DNA of 64,000 nt from assembly GCF_024622045.1 (NCBI RefSeq), contig NZ_JANKBP010000006.1. The stretch is one strand, 5' to 3'. The notes below the pieces were generated by a model. That model was given only the letters and a program-made list of their open reading frames with translations. It was not told where the DNA came from and ran no database searches. The position numbers and the translations under genes are program-made. Shown here in pieces: positions 50,862 through 59,535 of the stretch; within the stretch, counting starts at the first letter, position 1; each line of letters begins with the position of its first letter. This stretch comes from Rodentibacter caecimuris. GTDB taxonomy: Bacteria > Pseudomonadota > Gammaproteobacteria > Enterobacterales > Pasteurellaceae.

Positions 50862-50937
50862 ATTCTTACAAATGTGTAGGAATACAGGATTGGTCTCCTG
50901 AAAAGTGGCTTAAAAGGTTGAAAAACCTTTTTTATTG
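50862..50937 (+). ncRNA. Candidate small RNA with three hairpins and a terminator
   Basis: From the predicted start the RNA has hairpin 1 (ATTCTTACA / TGTAGGAAT, nine pairs with one G-U, loop AATG), hairpin 2 (CAGGA / TCCTG) and a terminator hairpin (AAAAGGTT-GAAA-AACCTTTT followed by TTATTG), about 75 nt in all. It has no apparent open frame. Promoter, hairpins and terminator together make this a strong free-standing sRNA candidate. Its family is unknown to me. Part of it (ATTGGTCT and AGTGGCTTA) is complementary to the next structured segment. Confidence 0.6.
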
Positions 50938-50951
50938 TTTTATGTCGCGCA

Positions 50952-51060
50952 GACTAGAACACCTCCATGGTGAGCTAGGTAGAAATTCCGCAAGGATGCG
51001 TACAGTAAGCCACTTGCTGTTAAGACCAATTCTGCTTAGTTCACCACCCTAGAAATAGTC
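50952..51060. ncRNA. Candidate structured RNA segment between crp and narQ
   Basis: GACTA / TAGTC closes the element, and a 17-pair helix (50968-50984 with 51030-51046, including several G-U pairs) encloses two short hairpins: CGCA-AGGA-TGCG (50989-51000) and an eight-pair ACAGUAAG / CUUGCUGU hairpin (51002-51020). An alternative pairing places AAGCCACTT and AGACCAAT (51008-51029) against the preceding sRNA (50889-50911). The strand is uncertain. It could be part of one longer RNA, a leader element, or an inert mobile palindrome. I could not match it to 6S, SRP, RNase P, tmRNA or a riboswitch. Confidence 0.45.
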
Positions 51061-51289
51061 TAATAAACTTTCCAAATTTTATTCTCCCAAATTAACGTAT
51101 CATAAATAATCCTGAGGGTAGTTTTTATCTTTAGTTTTTTATAAAAATATTGCTCAATGGTTTGAACAGTATGTAAAGTCATTATTTTTTAGCTAACTAA
51201 AAACTCCCTTCTGTTAAAGTGGATTTTCACTTAAAAACCAGGGTATTTTTATGTTAGACTGACACGAATTTTTCTATAAAGGCATTCCA
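51061..51289. other. narQ upstream region
   Basis: AT-rich and gene-free. A possible extended -10 (TGTTAGACT, 51252-51260) lies 30 bp before narQ. A tiny ATG-TTA-GAC-TGA frame at 51251 is probably chance. Confidence 0.45.
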
Positions 51290-52993
51290 GTGCAGTTCAC
51301 TCGTTCAGTTTCTTTACGTATTGCAAAATATCTTTCTCTTATCATTATTGCAGCCTGGGTTATCAGTTCTCTGAGTTTAGCGATTATGGCGAGTAATGAA
51401 TCCGATGCTGAAGCGATTAACGTTTCCGGTTCATTGCGTATGCAAAGTTATCGTTTGTTGTACTTGATGGAAAAGCGGCCGGATACCGTTGAAAAAAATC
51501 TAGGTTTTTATGAAAAAAGCCTCTATGCCCCAAGTTTGGTGAATATTCAGCATCAATTATTTGCTCCCGATGCAGTGAAACAATCGTACCAAACCATTCT
51601 TCAACGTTGGGCGGTAATGGAAAATTTTGCCCGACAAAATGATATTCAACAATACAGTCAAAATCTCATGGATTATGTTAGTGAAGTGGACTATTTTGTG
51701 TTTGAATTGCAGCGTTTTAGTGAGCAAAAATGGCTTTTTGCGTTATCCGTACTGTGTTTTTCGATGTTACTCATTGTGGGGATGGTGTCTTATGTCATTT
51801 GGTTTACGCAACGTGAAGTAGTGAAACCGTTAAAATTGCTCACACGAGCCAGTATACAAGTACAAATGCGCCAGTTTAACCATATTCCGCTTGATACGAA
51901 AAATGATAATGAGCTTGGTACGTTAGCGCGCGTGTTCACGCAAATGTCAACAGAATTGGGTAAATTGTATTCACGTCTTGAAGATGCAGTGAATGAAAAA
52001 ACGCAAAAATTACGTCAAACCAACCGCTCTTTATCGACCCTCTACCAAAGCTCACAGTTACTTACTGTGAATGCCATTAATGATAAAATTCTTAGCCAAG
52101 TATTGCAGCAGATTTTTGTTAGTGAACATTTGAGCTATATTGAACTGGATATTTTGGGGGCGGAACATTGGGATATTGCATTAGGACAGAAAAACACGTC
52201 TCAGAGTTTGGAAACACAAGAATTGAAAGTGGAAAGTGAGACCCTGGGTGTACTTTCATGGCAAGCAGGACTACCTTGCCCTGATCCTCGAATGATGCAA
52301 AATTTGGTGCAAATGTTAGCTCGAGCCTTATATTTCCACAAAAATCAACGTCAGCAAGAACAACTTTTATTAATGGAAGAACGATCAATTATTGCACGAG
52401 AGTTACATGATTCATTGGCTCAAGTATTATCTTTTTTACAGATCCAACTTGCCTTGTTGAAATATAATTTGAAGAAGAATGATGAGGCGGCACAACAGAA
52501 AAGTTTTGCCATTATTGATAGCTTTGAACAAGCCCTTTCTAGCGGTTATGTGCAGTTGCGTGAGTTGTTGGCTACCTTTCGTCTAACCGTACAAGAGGCT
52601 AATTTACAACAGGCATTGGAACAAGTTGTTGATTCTTTGCGTCCGCAAACCAATATGCGAATGAGGGTAAATAGCCAACTCCCGTCACAAAGCTTAAATC
52701 CTCAGCAACTCGTCCATTTGCTGCAAGTTGTACGTGAAGCTACTTTAAATGCGATTAAGCATTCTCAAGGAACAACAATTGAAATTACCGCGCATATCAA
52801 TACGGAGGGGGAGTACGAAATCCTTATTCAGGATGATGGTGTTGGTATTCCAAGTTTAGATGAACCGGAAGGTCATTACGGATTAAATATTATGGCGGAA
52901 CGTTGTGGTCAGCTTGGTGCAGAATTAACCATTAGTCGCCGTGAACAGGGCGGGACACAAGTTAAAATTACGTTGCCGCAAAAATTATTTTAA
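51290..52993 (+). CDS. narQ: Nitrate/nitrite sensor histidine kinase NarQ
   Basis: The 567-residue membrane kinase starts at GTG 51290 with AAAGG upstream. Two membrane helices (about residues 14-34 and 146-170) flank a periplasmic sensor with the P-box NVSGSLRMQSYRLLYLM that binds nitrate. Then HAMP, a GAF-like linker, the H-box ERSIIARELHDSLAQVLSFLQ, the N-box VVREATLNAIKHSQG and G-boxes IQDDGVGIPS and GHYGLNIMAERCGQLGAEL. It should signal to NarP, which controls nrf through the site at 44726-44741. narP is not in the window. It is followed by murB, as I recall in H. influenzae. Confidence 0.94.
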   Translation: MQFTRSVSLRIAKYLSLIIIAAWVISSLSLAIMASNESDAEAINVSGSLRMQSYRLLYLMEKRPDTVEKNLGFYEKSLYAPSLVNIQHQLFAPDAVKQSYQTILQRWAVMENFARQNDIQQYSQNLMDYVSEVDYFVFELQRFSEQKWLFALSVLCFSMLLIVGMVSYVIWFTQREVVKPLKLLTRASIQVQMRQFNHIPLDTKNDNELGTLARVFTQMSTELGKLYSRLEDAVNEKTQKLRQTNRSLSTLYQSSQLLTVNAINDKILSQVLQQIFVSEHLSYIELDILGAEHWDIALGQKNTSQSLETQELKVESETLGVLSWQAGLPCPDPRMMQNLVQMLARALYFHKNQRQQEQLLLMEERSIIARELHDSLAQVLSFLQIQLALLKYNLKKNDEAAQQKSFAIIDSFEQALSSGYVQLRELLATFRLTVQEANLQQALEQVVDSLRPQTNMRMRVNSQLPSQSLNPQQLVHLLQVVREATLNAIKHSQGTTIEITAHINTEGEYEILIQDDGVGIPSLDEPEGHYGLNIMAERCGQLGAELTISRREQGGTQVKITLPQKLF

Positions 52994-53002
52994 GGAAATA
53001 CA

Positions 53003-54028
53003 ATGAAAAGTTTACAACCCTTTCACACTTTTCATATCTCAGCCAATGCAAATGAGATTATTGAAGTAAAAAATCTTGAACAGTTGAAAAGGGCTTGGAT
53101 CGGAGCAAAGGCTCAGAATCTTCCCGTGCTTTTTCTTGGGCAAGGGAGTAACATGCTTTTTGTCGAAGATTTTAATGGGATCGTTATTATCAATCGATTG
53201 TTGGGGATTACTCATGAACAAGATGAGCATTTTCACTATCTCCATGTTAATGCTGGGGAAAATTGGCATAATTTGGTGAGATACAGTCTTGAACAGGACA
53301 TTGGAGGGCTAGAAAATCTTGCACTGATTCCGGGCTGTGCTGGGTCGGCACCGATTCAAAATATTGGCGCTTACGGTGTGGAATTTAAAGATGTTTGCCA
53401 TTATGTTGATGTACTTGATTTGGCAACGGACAAACAATTTCGATTAAGTACGGAAGAATGTGATTTGGGTTATCGGGAAAGTATTTTTAAGCACCGTTAT
53501 CGGAATGATCACGTGATTACCGCGATAGGATTAAAACTGTCAAAAAATTGGCAACCCGTATTGGAATACGGTACGCTTGTGAACTTTGATAGGGAAAAGG
53601 TAACCGCGAAGGAAATATTTGATGAAGTTTGCCATATTCGTCAAAGTAAATTACCGAATCCTGACGAGTTTGGCAATGCGGGGAGTTTTTTCAAGAACCC
53701 GGTGGTTAGTGCCGAACAGTTTGCTGAACTGAAAAAACTTAACGAAAATCTACCGCACTTTCCACAGCCTGATGGACGTGTAAAGCTCGCGGCAGGTTGG
53801 CTAATTGATCAATGTAATCTTAAAGGCTTTAAAATTGGTGGTGCCTCAGTGCATAAAAAACAAGCGTTAGTGCTGATTAATGAAAGTAATGCTATGGGAC
53901 AAGATGTCGTAGATCTTGCTCGTTATATTCGTCAGTCGGTAGCTGAAAAATTTGCCGTCTATCTCCAACCGGAAGTTCGTTTTATCGGTGCAGAGGGAGA
54001 GATCGATAGTGAAAAGGTGATTGCTTAA
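53003..54028 (+). CDS. murB: UDP-N-acetylenolpyruvoylglucosamine reductase
   Basis: This 341-residue flavoenzyme completes UDP-MurNAc synthesis. It is a type I MurB: FLGQGSNMLFVEDF (FAD), VRYSLEQDIGGLENLALIPGCAGSAPIQNIGAYGVEFKD, YRESIFKHRY (type I specific Tyr loop), GNAGSFFKNPVVS (catalytic Ser) and KLAAGWLIDQCNLKGFKIGGASVHKKQAL, and YLQPEVRFIG (Glu). It is 9 bp behind narQ. Confidence 0.97.
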   Translation: MKSLQPFHTFHISANANEIIEVKNLEQLKRAWIGAKAQNLPVLFLGQGSNMLFVEDFNGIVIINRLLGITHEQDEHFHYLHVNAGENWHNLVRYSLEQDIGGLENLALIPGCAGSAPIQNIGAYGVEFKDVCHYVDVLDLATDKQFRLSTEECDLGYRESIFKHRYRNDHVITAIGLKLSKNWQPVLEYGTLVNFDREKVTAKEIFDEVCHIRQSKLPNPDEFGNAGSFFKNPVVSAEQFAELKKLNENLPHFPQPDGRVKLAAGWLIDQCNLKGFKIGGASVHKKQALVLINESNAMGQDVVDLARYIRQSVAEKFAVYLQPEVRFIGAEGEIDSEKVIA

Positions 54029-54096
54029 TTTTTTCGTGTATAAGTGGTAGAATCTGTCGTCGTATTTGAAGATTCCTGGCAATAAAGGAAAATAGA

Positions 54097-54414
54097 ATGA
54101 ACTTTAAAGAGATTTTGGATACATTTCCAGTAATTGATCATCTAACCGGATTAAATGTAAAACAAGATGGTGAGATCATCCATAATATTCCCGCCATAGC
54201 AGGAAAACTAGGGTCGTTGCGCCTTTATAACGCTCTTGCAGAAAAATTTAATGGAAAATTAGACCGCACTTCGGCGCAACAGGGCATAGATTGGTTTGCG
54301 GAATATGTGGAAGATGCGAAGAAAAATCCGGGTAAACACCCCAATATTGATTTGCTTTTTAAGGTACTTAATGAAGGTTTGGTTTTAGAACTTGAAGTGC
54401 TAAAAAATAACTGA
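54097..54414 (+). CDS. DUF2322 protein
   Basis: The 105-residue protein matches the DUF2322 pattern: MNFKEILDTFPVIDHLTGLNV, GKLGSLRLYNALAEKF, and GIDWFAEYVEDAKKNPGKHPNIDLLFKVLNEG. No membrane segment or metal motif is visible, and the function is unknown. It has AAGGAAAATAG upstream and sits between murB and rpoH, a place that in H. influenzae numbering is not occupied. An uptake signal encodes LDRTSA. Confidence 0.82.
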   Translation: MNFKEILDTFPVIDHLTGLNVKQDGEIIHNIPAIAGKLGSLRLYNALAEKFNGKLDRTSAQQGIDWFAEYVEDAKKNPGKHPNIDLLFKVLNEGLVLELEVLKNN

Positions 54415-54531
54415 GTATATTGAACTTTTAATAGGTAAAACCTGTCTTAGAAAGCAAATTAGTTCAATAAACCCTTTTATTGTGCTATAAGGAAAATCAC
54501 TAATTGGCAAAGTCCAAACAGAAGGAAAAAG

Positions 54532-55377
54532 ATGGATAAAGAGACACAAATGATGTTAGTTCCTCAAGGTAGCATTGAAGGCTATATTCGTGCGGCAAAT
54601 GAATATCCAATGTTGACCGCAGAGGAAGAAAAAGAATTAGCGGAACGTTTATATTATAACGGTGATATTGACGCAGCTAAGAAGTTAGTGTTGTCACATC
54701 TTCGTTTTGTTATTCACGTTGCGCGTGGCTATTCCGGTTATGGTTTACCACAGGCAGATCTTATTCAAGAAGGCAATATCGGTTTAATGAAAGCCGTAAA
54801 ACGTTTTAATCCGGAGGTCGGGGTGCGTTTAGTTTCCTTTGCCGTTCATTGGATTAAGGCTGAAATCCATGAATATGTATTACGCAACTGGCGTATTGTG
54901 AAAGTGGCGACTACAAAAGCACAGCGCAAATTATTTTTCAATCTACGCAAAACGAAACAGCGCTTAGGTTGGTTCAATGAAAATGAATTAGACATCGTGG
55001 CAAACGAGTTAGGCGTATCAAAAGAAGATGTGATCGAAATGGAATCACGTATGACCGGTGCCGACGTTGGCTTTGACTTACCAACCGATGACAGTGAAAG
55101 CGAAACTTATTCACCATCGCTTTATTTGGAAGATAAAAGTTCTAACTTCGCTGCGGAGTTAGAGAACGAAAATTTTGAAAGCCAAGCGACTGAGCAGTTA
55201 AGCAATGCCTTGCAAAGCCTTGATGAACGTAGTCAGGATATTATTAAAGCTCGTTGGTTAGATGAGAATAAAGCGACATTACATGATTTAGCAGCAAAAT
55301 ATAATGTGTCTGCAGAACGTATCCGCCAACTTGAGGCTAATGCTCTTAAAAAATTGAAAAATGCGGTGAGTTTTTAG
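54532..55377 (+). CDS. rpoH: Heat-shock sigma factor sigma-32
   Basis: The 281-residue sigma factor contains region 1.2 (GSIEGYIRAANEYPMLTAEEEKELAERL), 2.1-2.4 (HLRFVIHVARGYSGYGLPQADLIQEGNIGLMKAVKRFNPEVGVRLVSFAVHWIKAEIHEYVL), the RpoH box KAQRKLFFNLRK, and region 4.2 (LHDLAAKYNVSAERIRQLEANALKKLK). It directs RNA polymerase to chaperone and protease genes. The 117-bp leader contains a distant inverted ATTGAACT / AGTTCAAT pair, which may contribute structure. Confidence 0.98.
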   Translation: MDKETQMMLVPQGSIEGYIRAANEYPMLTAEEEKELAERLYYNGDIDAAKKLVLSHLRFVIHVARGYSGYGLPQADLIQEGNIGLMKAVKRFNPEVGVRLVSFAVHWIKAEIHEYVLRNWRIVKVATTKAQRKLFFNLRKTKQRLGWFNENELDIVANELGVSKEDVIEMESRMTGADVGFDLPTDDSESETYSPSLYLEDKSSNFAAELENENFESQATEQLSNALQSLDERSQDIIKARWLDENKATLHDLAAKYNVSAERIRQLEANALKKLKNAVSF

Positions 55378-55410
55378 TGACTTTTGAAGAAAGAAAACCT
55401 GCTAAATGAT

Positions 55411-56150
55411 CAGCCCAAAAAGTTAGATTCATTTAATTTGAGGACTGAGTCCTGTGGAATACAGAGCTCAGTCCTTTTAACTTTACTTGAATACGCTCAT
55501 TATTGTAGTAATGAATAGACTGGTGAATCGTTTCTTCAAGTTCGACGAAAGTATCAAACCGCCAGCCCAAATAACATTCCGTTTTTAACCGACCGAAAAG
55601 CTTTCCATCATCCTGTTATCCAAGCAATTTCCTTTTTTCGACATACTTTGCACAATGCTATTTGTCTCCAATATCGCTCAATAGTCCGGCAATTTGATAT
55701 TGCCAACCTTGGTCGGAATGCAATATTGGCTTCGACCTGGTAAGTCTGACCGTTGCATGATGATCTGAACCCGTTTGTGGTTAATTGTCCGGTTTTTTCA
55801 ATGCAAGCGTGATTCGTCGGTAACTATAGTTTCTATTGTTTTCATGATAAATCTCGGTAACTGCCTGTGTAGTCGAAAATTACCTATTTTTAACCACTTG
55901 TATGACGGACAATTTAAATTCAGGTAGGTTTTGTACCAAGTACAGCTAATTCGTTGCAACCATTAATGATTATATTGGTTAATCTAATACTGTAATGTTA
56001 TTTCTTCCAGCTGAAAAGATTGATGGGTGAGTACGATTTTTCTATTTCGAAGATAAAACTCAATCACTTGTTATTTGAAAGACAGGCTGTATTCAGTCGT
56101 AAAAAATCTGCATCTCAATCAGTTGGTTGTTTACTCCAACTTTTGAGGGT
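55411..56150 (-). pseudogene. IS3-family insertion sequence relic (orfA and orfB fragments)
   Basis: The minus strand reads transposase fragments in order. OrfA pieces: YSLSFK then QVIEFYLRNRK, LTHQSFQLEE, and CNELAVLGTKP in shifted frames. OrfB pieces: TEIYHENNRNYSYRRIT, HSDQGWQYQIAGLLSDIGDK, KKGNCLDN-like residues, FGRLKTECYLGWRFDTFVELEETIHQSIHYYNNERIQVKLKGL. Many stops and frameshifts occur and the middle is deleted. Imperfect terminal repeats remain: CAGCCCAAAAAGTTAGA at 55411 and, inverted, ACCCTCAAAAGTTGGAGTAA at 56150. The remains are 740 bp against 1.2-1.5 kb for intact relatives. Confidence 0.78.
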
Positions 56151-56295
56151 AGAGCAGTTTTATGTGCGGATTGTTATTTGCTAACTCAAAAAACTATTTG
56201 TGAGGATAGTTATAGGTTTAAAAGTTTTATCTGGGTAAATTGCCTCAGAGAATATCCTTTTGGAAGTATTTCCATAATCAATGTATGGAAAATGT
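56151..56295. other. Spacer between two IS relics
   Basis: AT-rich and without a gene; the 60-residue open frame covering it has no family resemblance. Confidence 0.5.
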
Positions 56296-56673
56296 ATGAG
56301 GCGGTTTAAAAGATCATCGCATTTGATATGGATACCGAAATTCTGTTTTAGAATATTAAAAGATAAAAGAGCCTATGTTCAGCTAGGAGTTTTATATGGA
56401 TAACTGAAAATGGAAATAATAGAATTAAATGTCTAAGTGGCTTATGTTTATTTGTTAGTCTAAACTTCATTCGAAACTGTCAGTTTCAGCGGTAATGGGA
56501 TCTTTAGAAAGTAGGATAGTGATAAGGTTGTTCAATAAGTTCTCGTATTTAAGGACAAATTAATTATGTGGTGAATAGTTTTGGACAAGAGAGTTACTGT
56601 GTATACCGCAGGTGTTAATGCAGAAATGATACAAAGATATGTGAAGTATCAAGAGATGAAGATAAGTAATTAA
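56296..56673 (+). pseudogene. IS200/IS605-family TnpA relic
   Basis: An ATG at 56296 opens MRRFKRSSHLIWIPKFCFRILKDKR and runs to a stop at codon 36. This resembles the N-terminus of IS200-type transposases (histidine-rich HLVWIPKYR...). Near the end SYCVYTAGVNAEMIQRYVKYQE matches their C-terminal region, including the place of the catalytic Tyr followed by alpha-helix. The central HUH region cannot be read because of stops and frameshifts, so it is inactive. It directly adjoins the IS3 relic, suggesting an IS dumping site behind rpoH. Confidence 0.68.
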
Positions 56674-56726
56674 GTCTTTTAACAATTTAAAAATGTAAAC
56701 TTGGGTTCTAAGAGTCGGTACTTAGA

Positions 56727-56745
56727 AACGCCTCTATGAGGCGTT
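56727..56745 (-). terminator. bamC terminator
   Basis: AACGCCTC / GAGGCGTT with a three-base loop, 36 bp behind the bamC stop, followed on the minus strand by TCTAAG. It could stop both strands but the U-run is weak. Confidence 0.65.
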
Positions 56746-56780
56746 AATCAAGGTCATCTTCTATCTATGAAGGATTATTT

Positions 56781-57785
56781 CTATTTAGCCAGTAGAACGC
56801 TTAAAGCAGTATAGAGCGTTTTAGCCGCTTCGTCGTTTATTGTGTTGCCATCTTCATCGCTAATGACAACGGCACTTTGTTTTCCGATAGCAGAAATCTG
56901 CATCATATAAGTGCCTTTTTCAAGCTCCGGTTCATCGACTCCTAAACGTAACCAATCTTCTTTATCCAACGGCGAATATTTCAATTCCCGTTGTCCGCGA
57001 CCGGCAGTTTCCGATTTGATGGCAAATCCCAATTTTGGCAAGACAGCACCTAATTTTTCCCATGCTTGACCAAAGGAGGCATTCATACCCAATGCGGTTC
57101 TCCCGTTTGTATCGGTAATTAACTCAGATTGAAATGCGTCCACTGAGACATTATTGAGATCTTGCTGTTGCTTATTGTAATTATGGGTTAATGTTGAAAC
57201 AAAACGATTTAAACGAGCAGAGGTGTAGCGCTGTTTTTCTGCTACACTTGGCGTGAAAAGAATATTATTGCGACGCATCTGCGCTACCGAAACACCTAAT
57301 GCACTGGCGTCATGTGTGGTAAATTGTTCCACTTGATAACGAATTTCCATGTCGGATTTGTCGTCTGCCCGTTCCGTACTGTGCCAATCTGTTAATAAAA
57401 CCGCACCATCAATAGTAGAATCAATCCCTTCTTCTTTTAGTAAGCGTTGAATTTGCTGTAAGTTGTAGAGAGAGGCTTGCTCGTTGGAATAAACGATTAA
57501 AGCACGTTCACCATCAAATTGTGTGAGTGAATTTTTTATGATCGCCAAGGGGACTGATGGAGGACGAATATCAACGGTTGTATCTTTTTTTATGGCAATA
57601 TTGGGTAAATCATAGGTGGATGCCTGTTGTGGCAGATTAACCCCACCGCTTGCTAAAGGTGCGAAATTTGGAATAGGAGAGTTTGATTTTTGATAACTAT
57701 CATTTGCGCTTTGTAATTTTTCAGGATCGGTCGAACAGGCGGATAGTAAGGCTGCCGTTGCTAATCCTAAGAAAATTTTCTTCAT
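56781..57785 (-). CDS. bamC: Outer-membrane assembly lipoprotein BamC
   Basis: The 334-residue protein has a lipoprotein signal (MKKIFLGLATAALLSACST, Cys17). The N-terminal unstructured segment (IPNFAPLASGGVNLPQQASTYDLP) resembles the BamD-binding lasso of E. coli BamC. Two helix-grip domains follow, with RPPSVPLAIIKNSLTQFDGERALIVY in the first and AWEKLGAVLPKLGFAIKSE in the second. It is the accessory subunit of the BAM complex. It lies behind dapA in the same order as E. coli. Confidence 0.92.
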   Translation of the reverse strand: MKKIFLGLATAALLSACSTDPEKLQSANDSYQKSNSPIPNFAPLASGGVNLPQQASTYDLPNIAIKKDTTVDIRPPSVPLAIIKNSLTQFDGERALIVYSNEQASLYNLQQIQRLLKEEGIDSTIDGAVLLTDWHSTERADDKSDMEIRYQVEQFTTHDASALGVSVAQMRRNNILFTPSVAEKQRYTSARLNRFVSTLTHNYNKQQQDLNNVSVDAFQSELITDTNGRTALGMNASFGQAWEKLGAVLPKLGFAIKSETAGRGQRELKYSPLDKEDWLRLGVDEPELEKGTYMMQISAIGKQSAVVISDEDGNTINDEAAKTLYTALSVLLAK

Positions 57786-57879
57786 AATAAATCCTTAAAA
57801 ATAAATGAAAAACTGACCGCACTTCGACAATTAGTTATTCAGAAAGTTTGGGGGCTGGCAGTCAGTCCCTTATGATTAA

Positions 57880-58776
57880 TTAAATCAAACCTGCTGTTTT
57901 TAATGCTGCTTCAACTCTTGGTTGTGCGTTTTCACTGAGAATTGTTAATGGTAAACGAAGAGAAGGCGATTTTATTAATCCCAAACGATAAGCCGCCCAT
58001 TTCACCGGAATTGGGTTGGGTTCCACAAACAAATCACGATGTAATGCCATTAAACGCCGGTTAATTTCTTCTGCTTTGGAAAGTTCGTCAACACGCACTA
58101 AACGACACATTTCCGCCATATCTTTTGCAGCCAGGTTGTTGGTAACGGAAATGACACCTTCAGCCCCTAGCTTCATCGCTTCTAATCCCGTTGCATCATC
58201 ACCGCTTAATACGATGAAATTTTCTCCTGCTAATTTTTTGATTTCTGTTATACGATGGACTTCACCGGTTGCTTCTTTAATACCAACGATATTTTCAATC
58301 TGTGCCAAACGGGCAACGGTTTCAGGTTTCATATCGCTTCCCGTACGCCCCGGTACATTGTAAAGAATTTGAGGTAAATCGGTACATTCCGCAATAGCTT
58401 TAAAGTGTTGGAACATTCCTTCTTGTGTCGGCTTGTTATAATACGGCACAACGGAAAGACACCCGGCCACACCGCTATCACGCAATAGTTTTGTCATCAC
58501 AATCGCTTCGCTGGTTGCATTTGCGCCTGTTCCTGCAATGATTGGAATACGTCCTTTTGCCAGTTCTACAGTTTTCTCAATCACCTTAACATTTTCTTCA
58601 ATACTTAATGTAGCGGATTCACCGGTCGTGCCTACTGAAACGATAGCATTAGTGCCTGCATCAATATGAAACTCTACTAATTTTTCTAGGGCTTCAAAAT
58701 CAATTCCGCCGTGATTATCCATAGGGGTGACTAAAGCAACAATGCTGCCAAAAAATAAGGGATTTTGCGTAGACAT
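57880..58776 (-). CDS. dapA: 4-Hydroxy-tetrahydrodipicolinate synthase
   Basis: This 298-residue enzyme condenses pyruvate and aspartate semialdehyde for lysine and diaminopimelate. Catalytic residues are seen in FGSIVALVTPM, VGTTGESATL (Thr), the YNKPTQEGM and ILYNVPGRTGSDM (Tyr and Arg), and IVGIKEATGEVHRITEI (Schiff-base Lys), with SGDDATGLEAMKLGAEGVISVTNN after. Transcription continues into bamC after 94 bp that include an uptake signal. Confidence 0.98.
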   Translation of the reverse strand: MSTQNPLFFGSIVALVTPMDNHGGIDFEALEKLVEFHIDAGTNAIVSVGTTGESATLSIEENVKVIEKTVELAKGRIPIIAGTGANATSEAIVMTKLLRDSGVAGCLSVVPYYNKPTQEGMFQHFKAIAECTDLPQILYNVPGRTGSDMKPETVARLAQIENIVGIKEATGEVHRITEIKKLAGENFIVLSGDDATGLEAMKLGAEGVISVTNNLAAKDMAEMCRLVRVDELSKAEEINRRLMALHRDLFVEPNPIPVKWAAYRLGLIKSPSLRLPLTILSENAQPRVEAALKTAGLI

Positions 58777-58882
58777 AAAACCTCCGTTTCAGATTATCGT
58801 GATTAATATTTGAAAAACACCTGCTAGGATCGCTAAAATGATTAAAATTTGCAAATCATTTTTTTATTTTAAGGAATTTTCT

Positions 58883-59356
58883 ATGAAAACATTACAAGCG
58901 GGTGATACCGCGCCGCAGTTTACATTACATAATCAGGCTGAAATACCGGTTTCCCTTGCGGAATTTAAAGGTAAAAAAGTGCTTGTTTATTTTTACCCCA
59001 AAGCACTCACACCCGGTTGCACAACACAAGCTTGCGGATTACGGGATGCAAAAAATGAATTAGAAAAATTGGGTATAGTCATTTTAGGTATTAGCCCTGA
59101 TAGCCCTAAAAAATTAGCGCAGTTTGCTGAGAAAAAAGCACTCAATTTCACTTTACTTTCGGATGAAAACCATCAAGTCGCCGAGCAATTTGGCGTATGG
59201 GGCGAAAAGAAATTTATGGGAAGAACTTACGATGGTATCCATCGAATAAGCTTTCTCATAGATGAACAAGGCAGAATTCAGCAAGTATTTGATAAATTTA
59301 AAACCGGCGACCATCATCAGGTGGTTTTAGATTATCTTCAATCCCTCTTTTTATAA
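58883..59356 (+). CDS. bcp: Thioredoxin-dependent thiol peroxidase Bcp (PrxQ)
   Basis: The 157-residue peroxiredoxin starts at ATG 58883 (AAGGAA upstream). The frame begins 45 bp earlier but that extension is not typical. Active-site pattern FYPKALTPGCTTQACGLRD gives peroxidatic Cys and resolving Cys five residues later. GVWGEKKFMGRTYDGIHRISFLID is the family's C-terminal part. It reduces peroxides with thioredoxin. It is divergent from dapA. Confidence 0.97.
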   Translation: MKTLQAGDTAPQFTLHNQAEIPVSLAEFKGKKVLVYFYPKALTPGCTTQACGLRDAKNELEKLGIVILGISPDSPKKLAQFAEKKALNFTLLSDENHQVAEQFGVWGEKKFMGRTYDGIHRISFLIDEQGRIQQVFDKFKTGDHHQVVLDYLQSLFL

Positions 59357-59395
59357 AATTGACCGGTATGATGTTGCAAACTCACAAAACAAAAT

Positions 59396-59461
59396 GTAGG
59401 TGCGAATTGTGTGTGCCCTAATCGATAAATTTGATAGCGGGCGCACATAGTGTGTTCCTAC
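59396..59461. repeat. Large imperfect palindrome
   Basis: The 23-bp arms (59396-59418 and 59439-59461) share GTAGG at the outside and TGTG-n-GCCC at the inside, 16 of 23 bases pairing plus G-U, with a 20-bp loop. It may be a terminator-like structure behind bcp or a dispersed extragenic repeat; only one copy is seen here. Confidence 0.5.
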
Positions 59462-59535
59462 ACTCAGATTAAATCGAAAAAATTGACTGTACTTTAAGAT
59501 TTAAACAATAGGAATCAAATGAAACTTCTCGAAAA

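Noticed and set aside
50862..51060. 6S RNA identity for the crp-narQ RNA
   Set aside because: The long rod with a bubble is suggestive, but the terminator hairpin inside it and the lack of a neighbouring ygfA argue against it.
51251..51262. Leader peptide before narQ
   Set aside because: Only three codons (ATG TTA GAC TGA) and no ribosome-binding site.
54415..54531. RNA thermosensor in front of rpoH
   Set aside because: Only one distant 8-bp inverted pair is visible; the fold is not convincing by eye.
56127..56309. A 60-codon plus-strand open frame
   Set aside because: It overlaps the end of the IS3 relic and the IS200 relic start, with no recognisable product.
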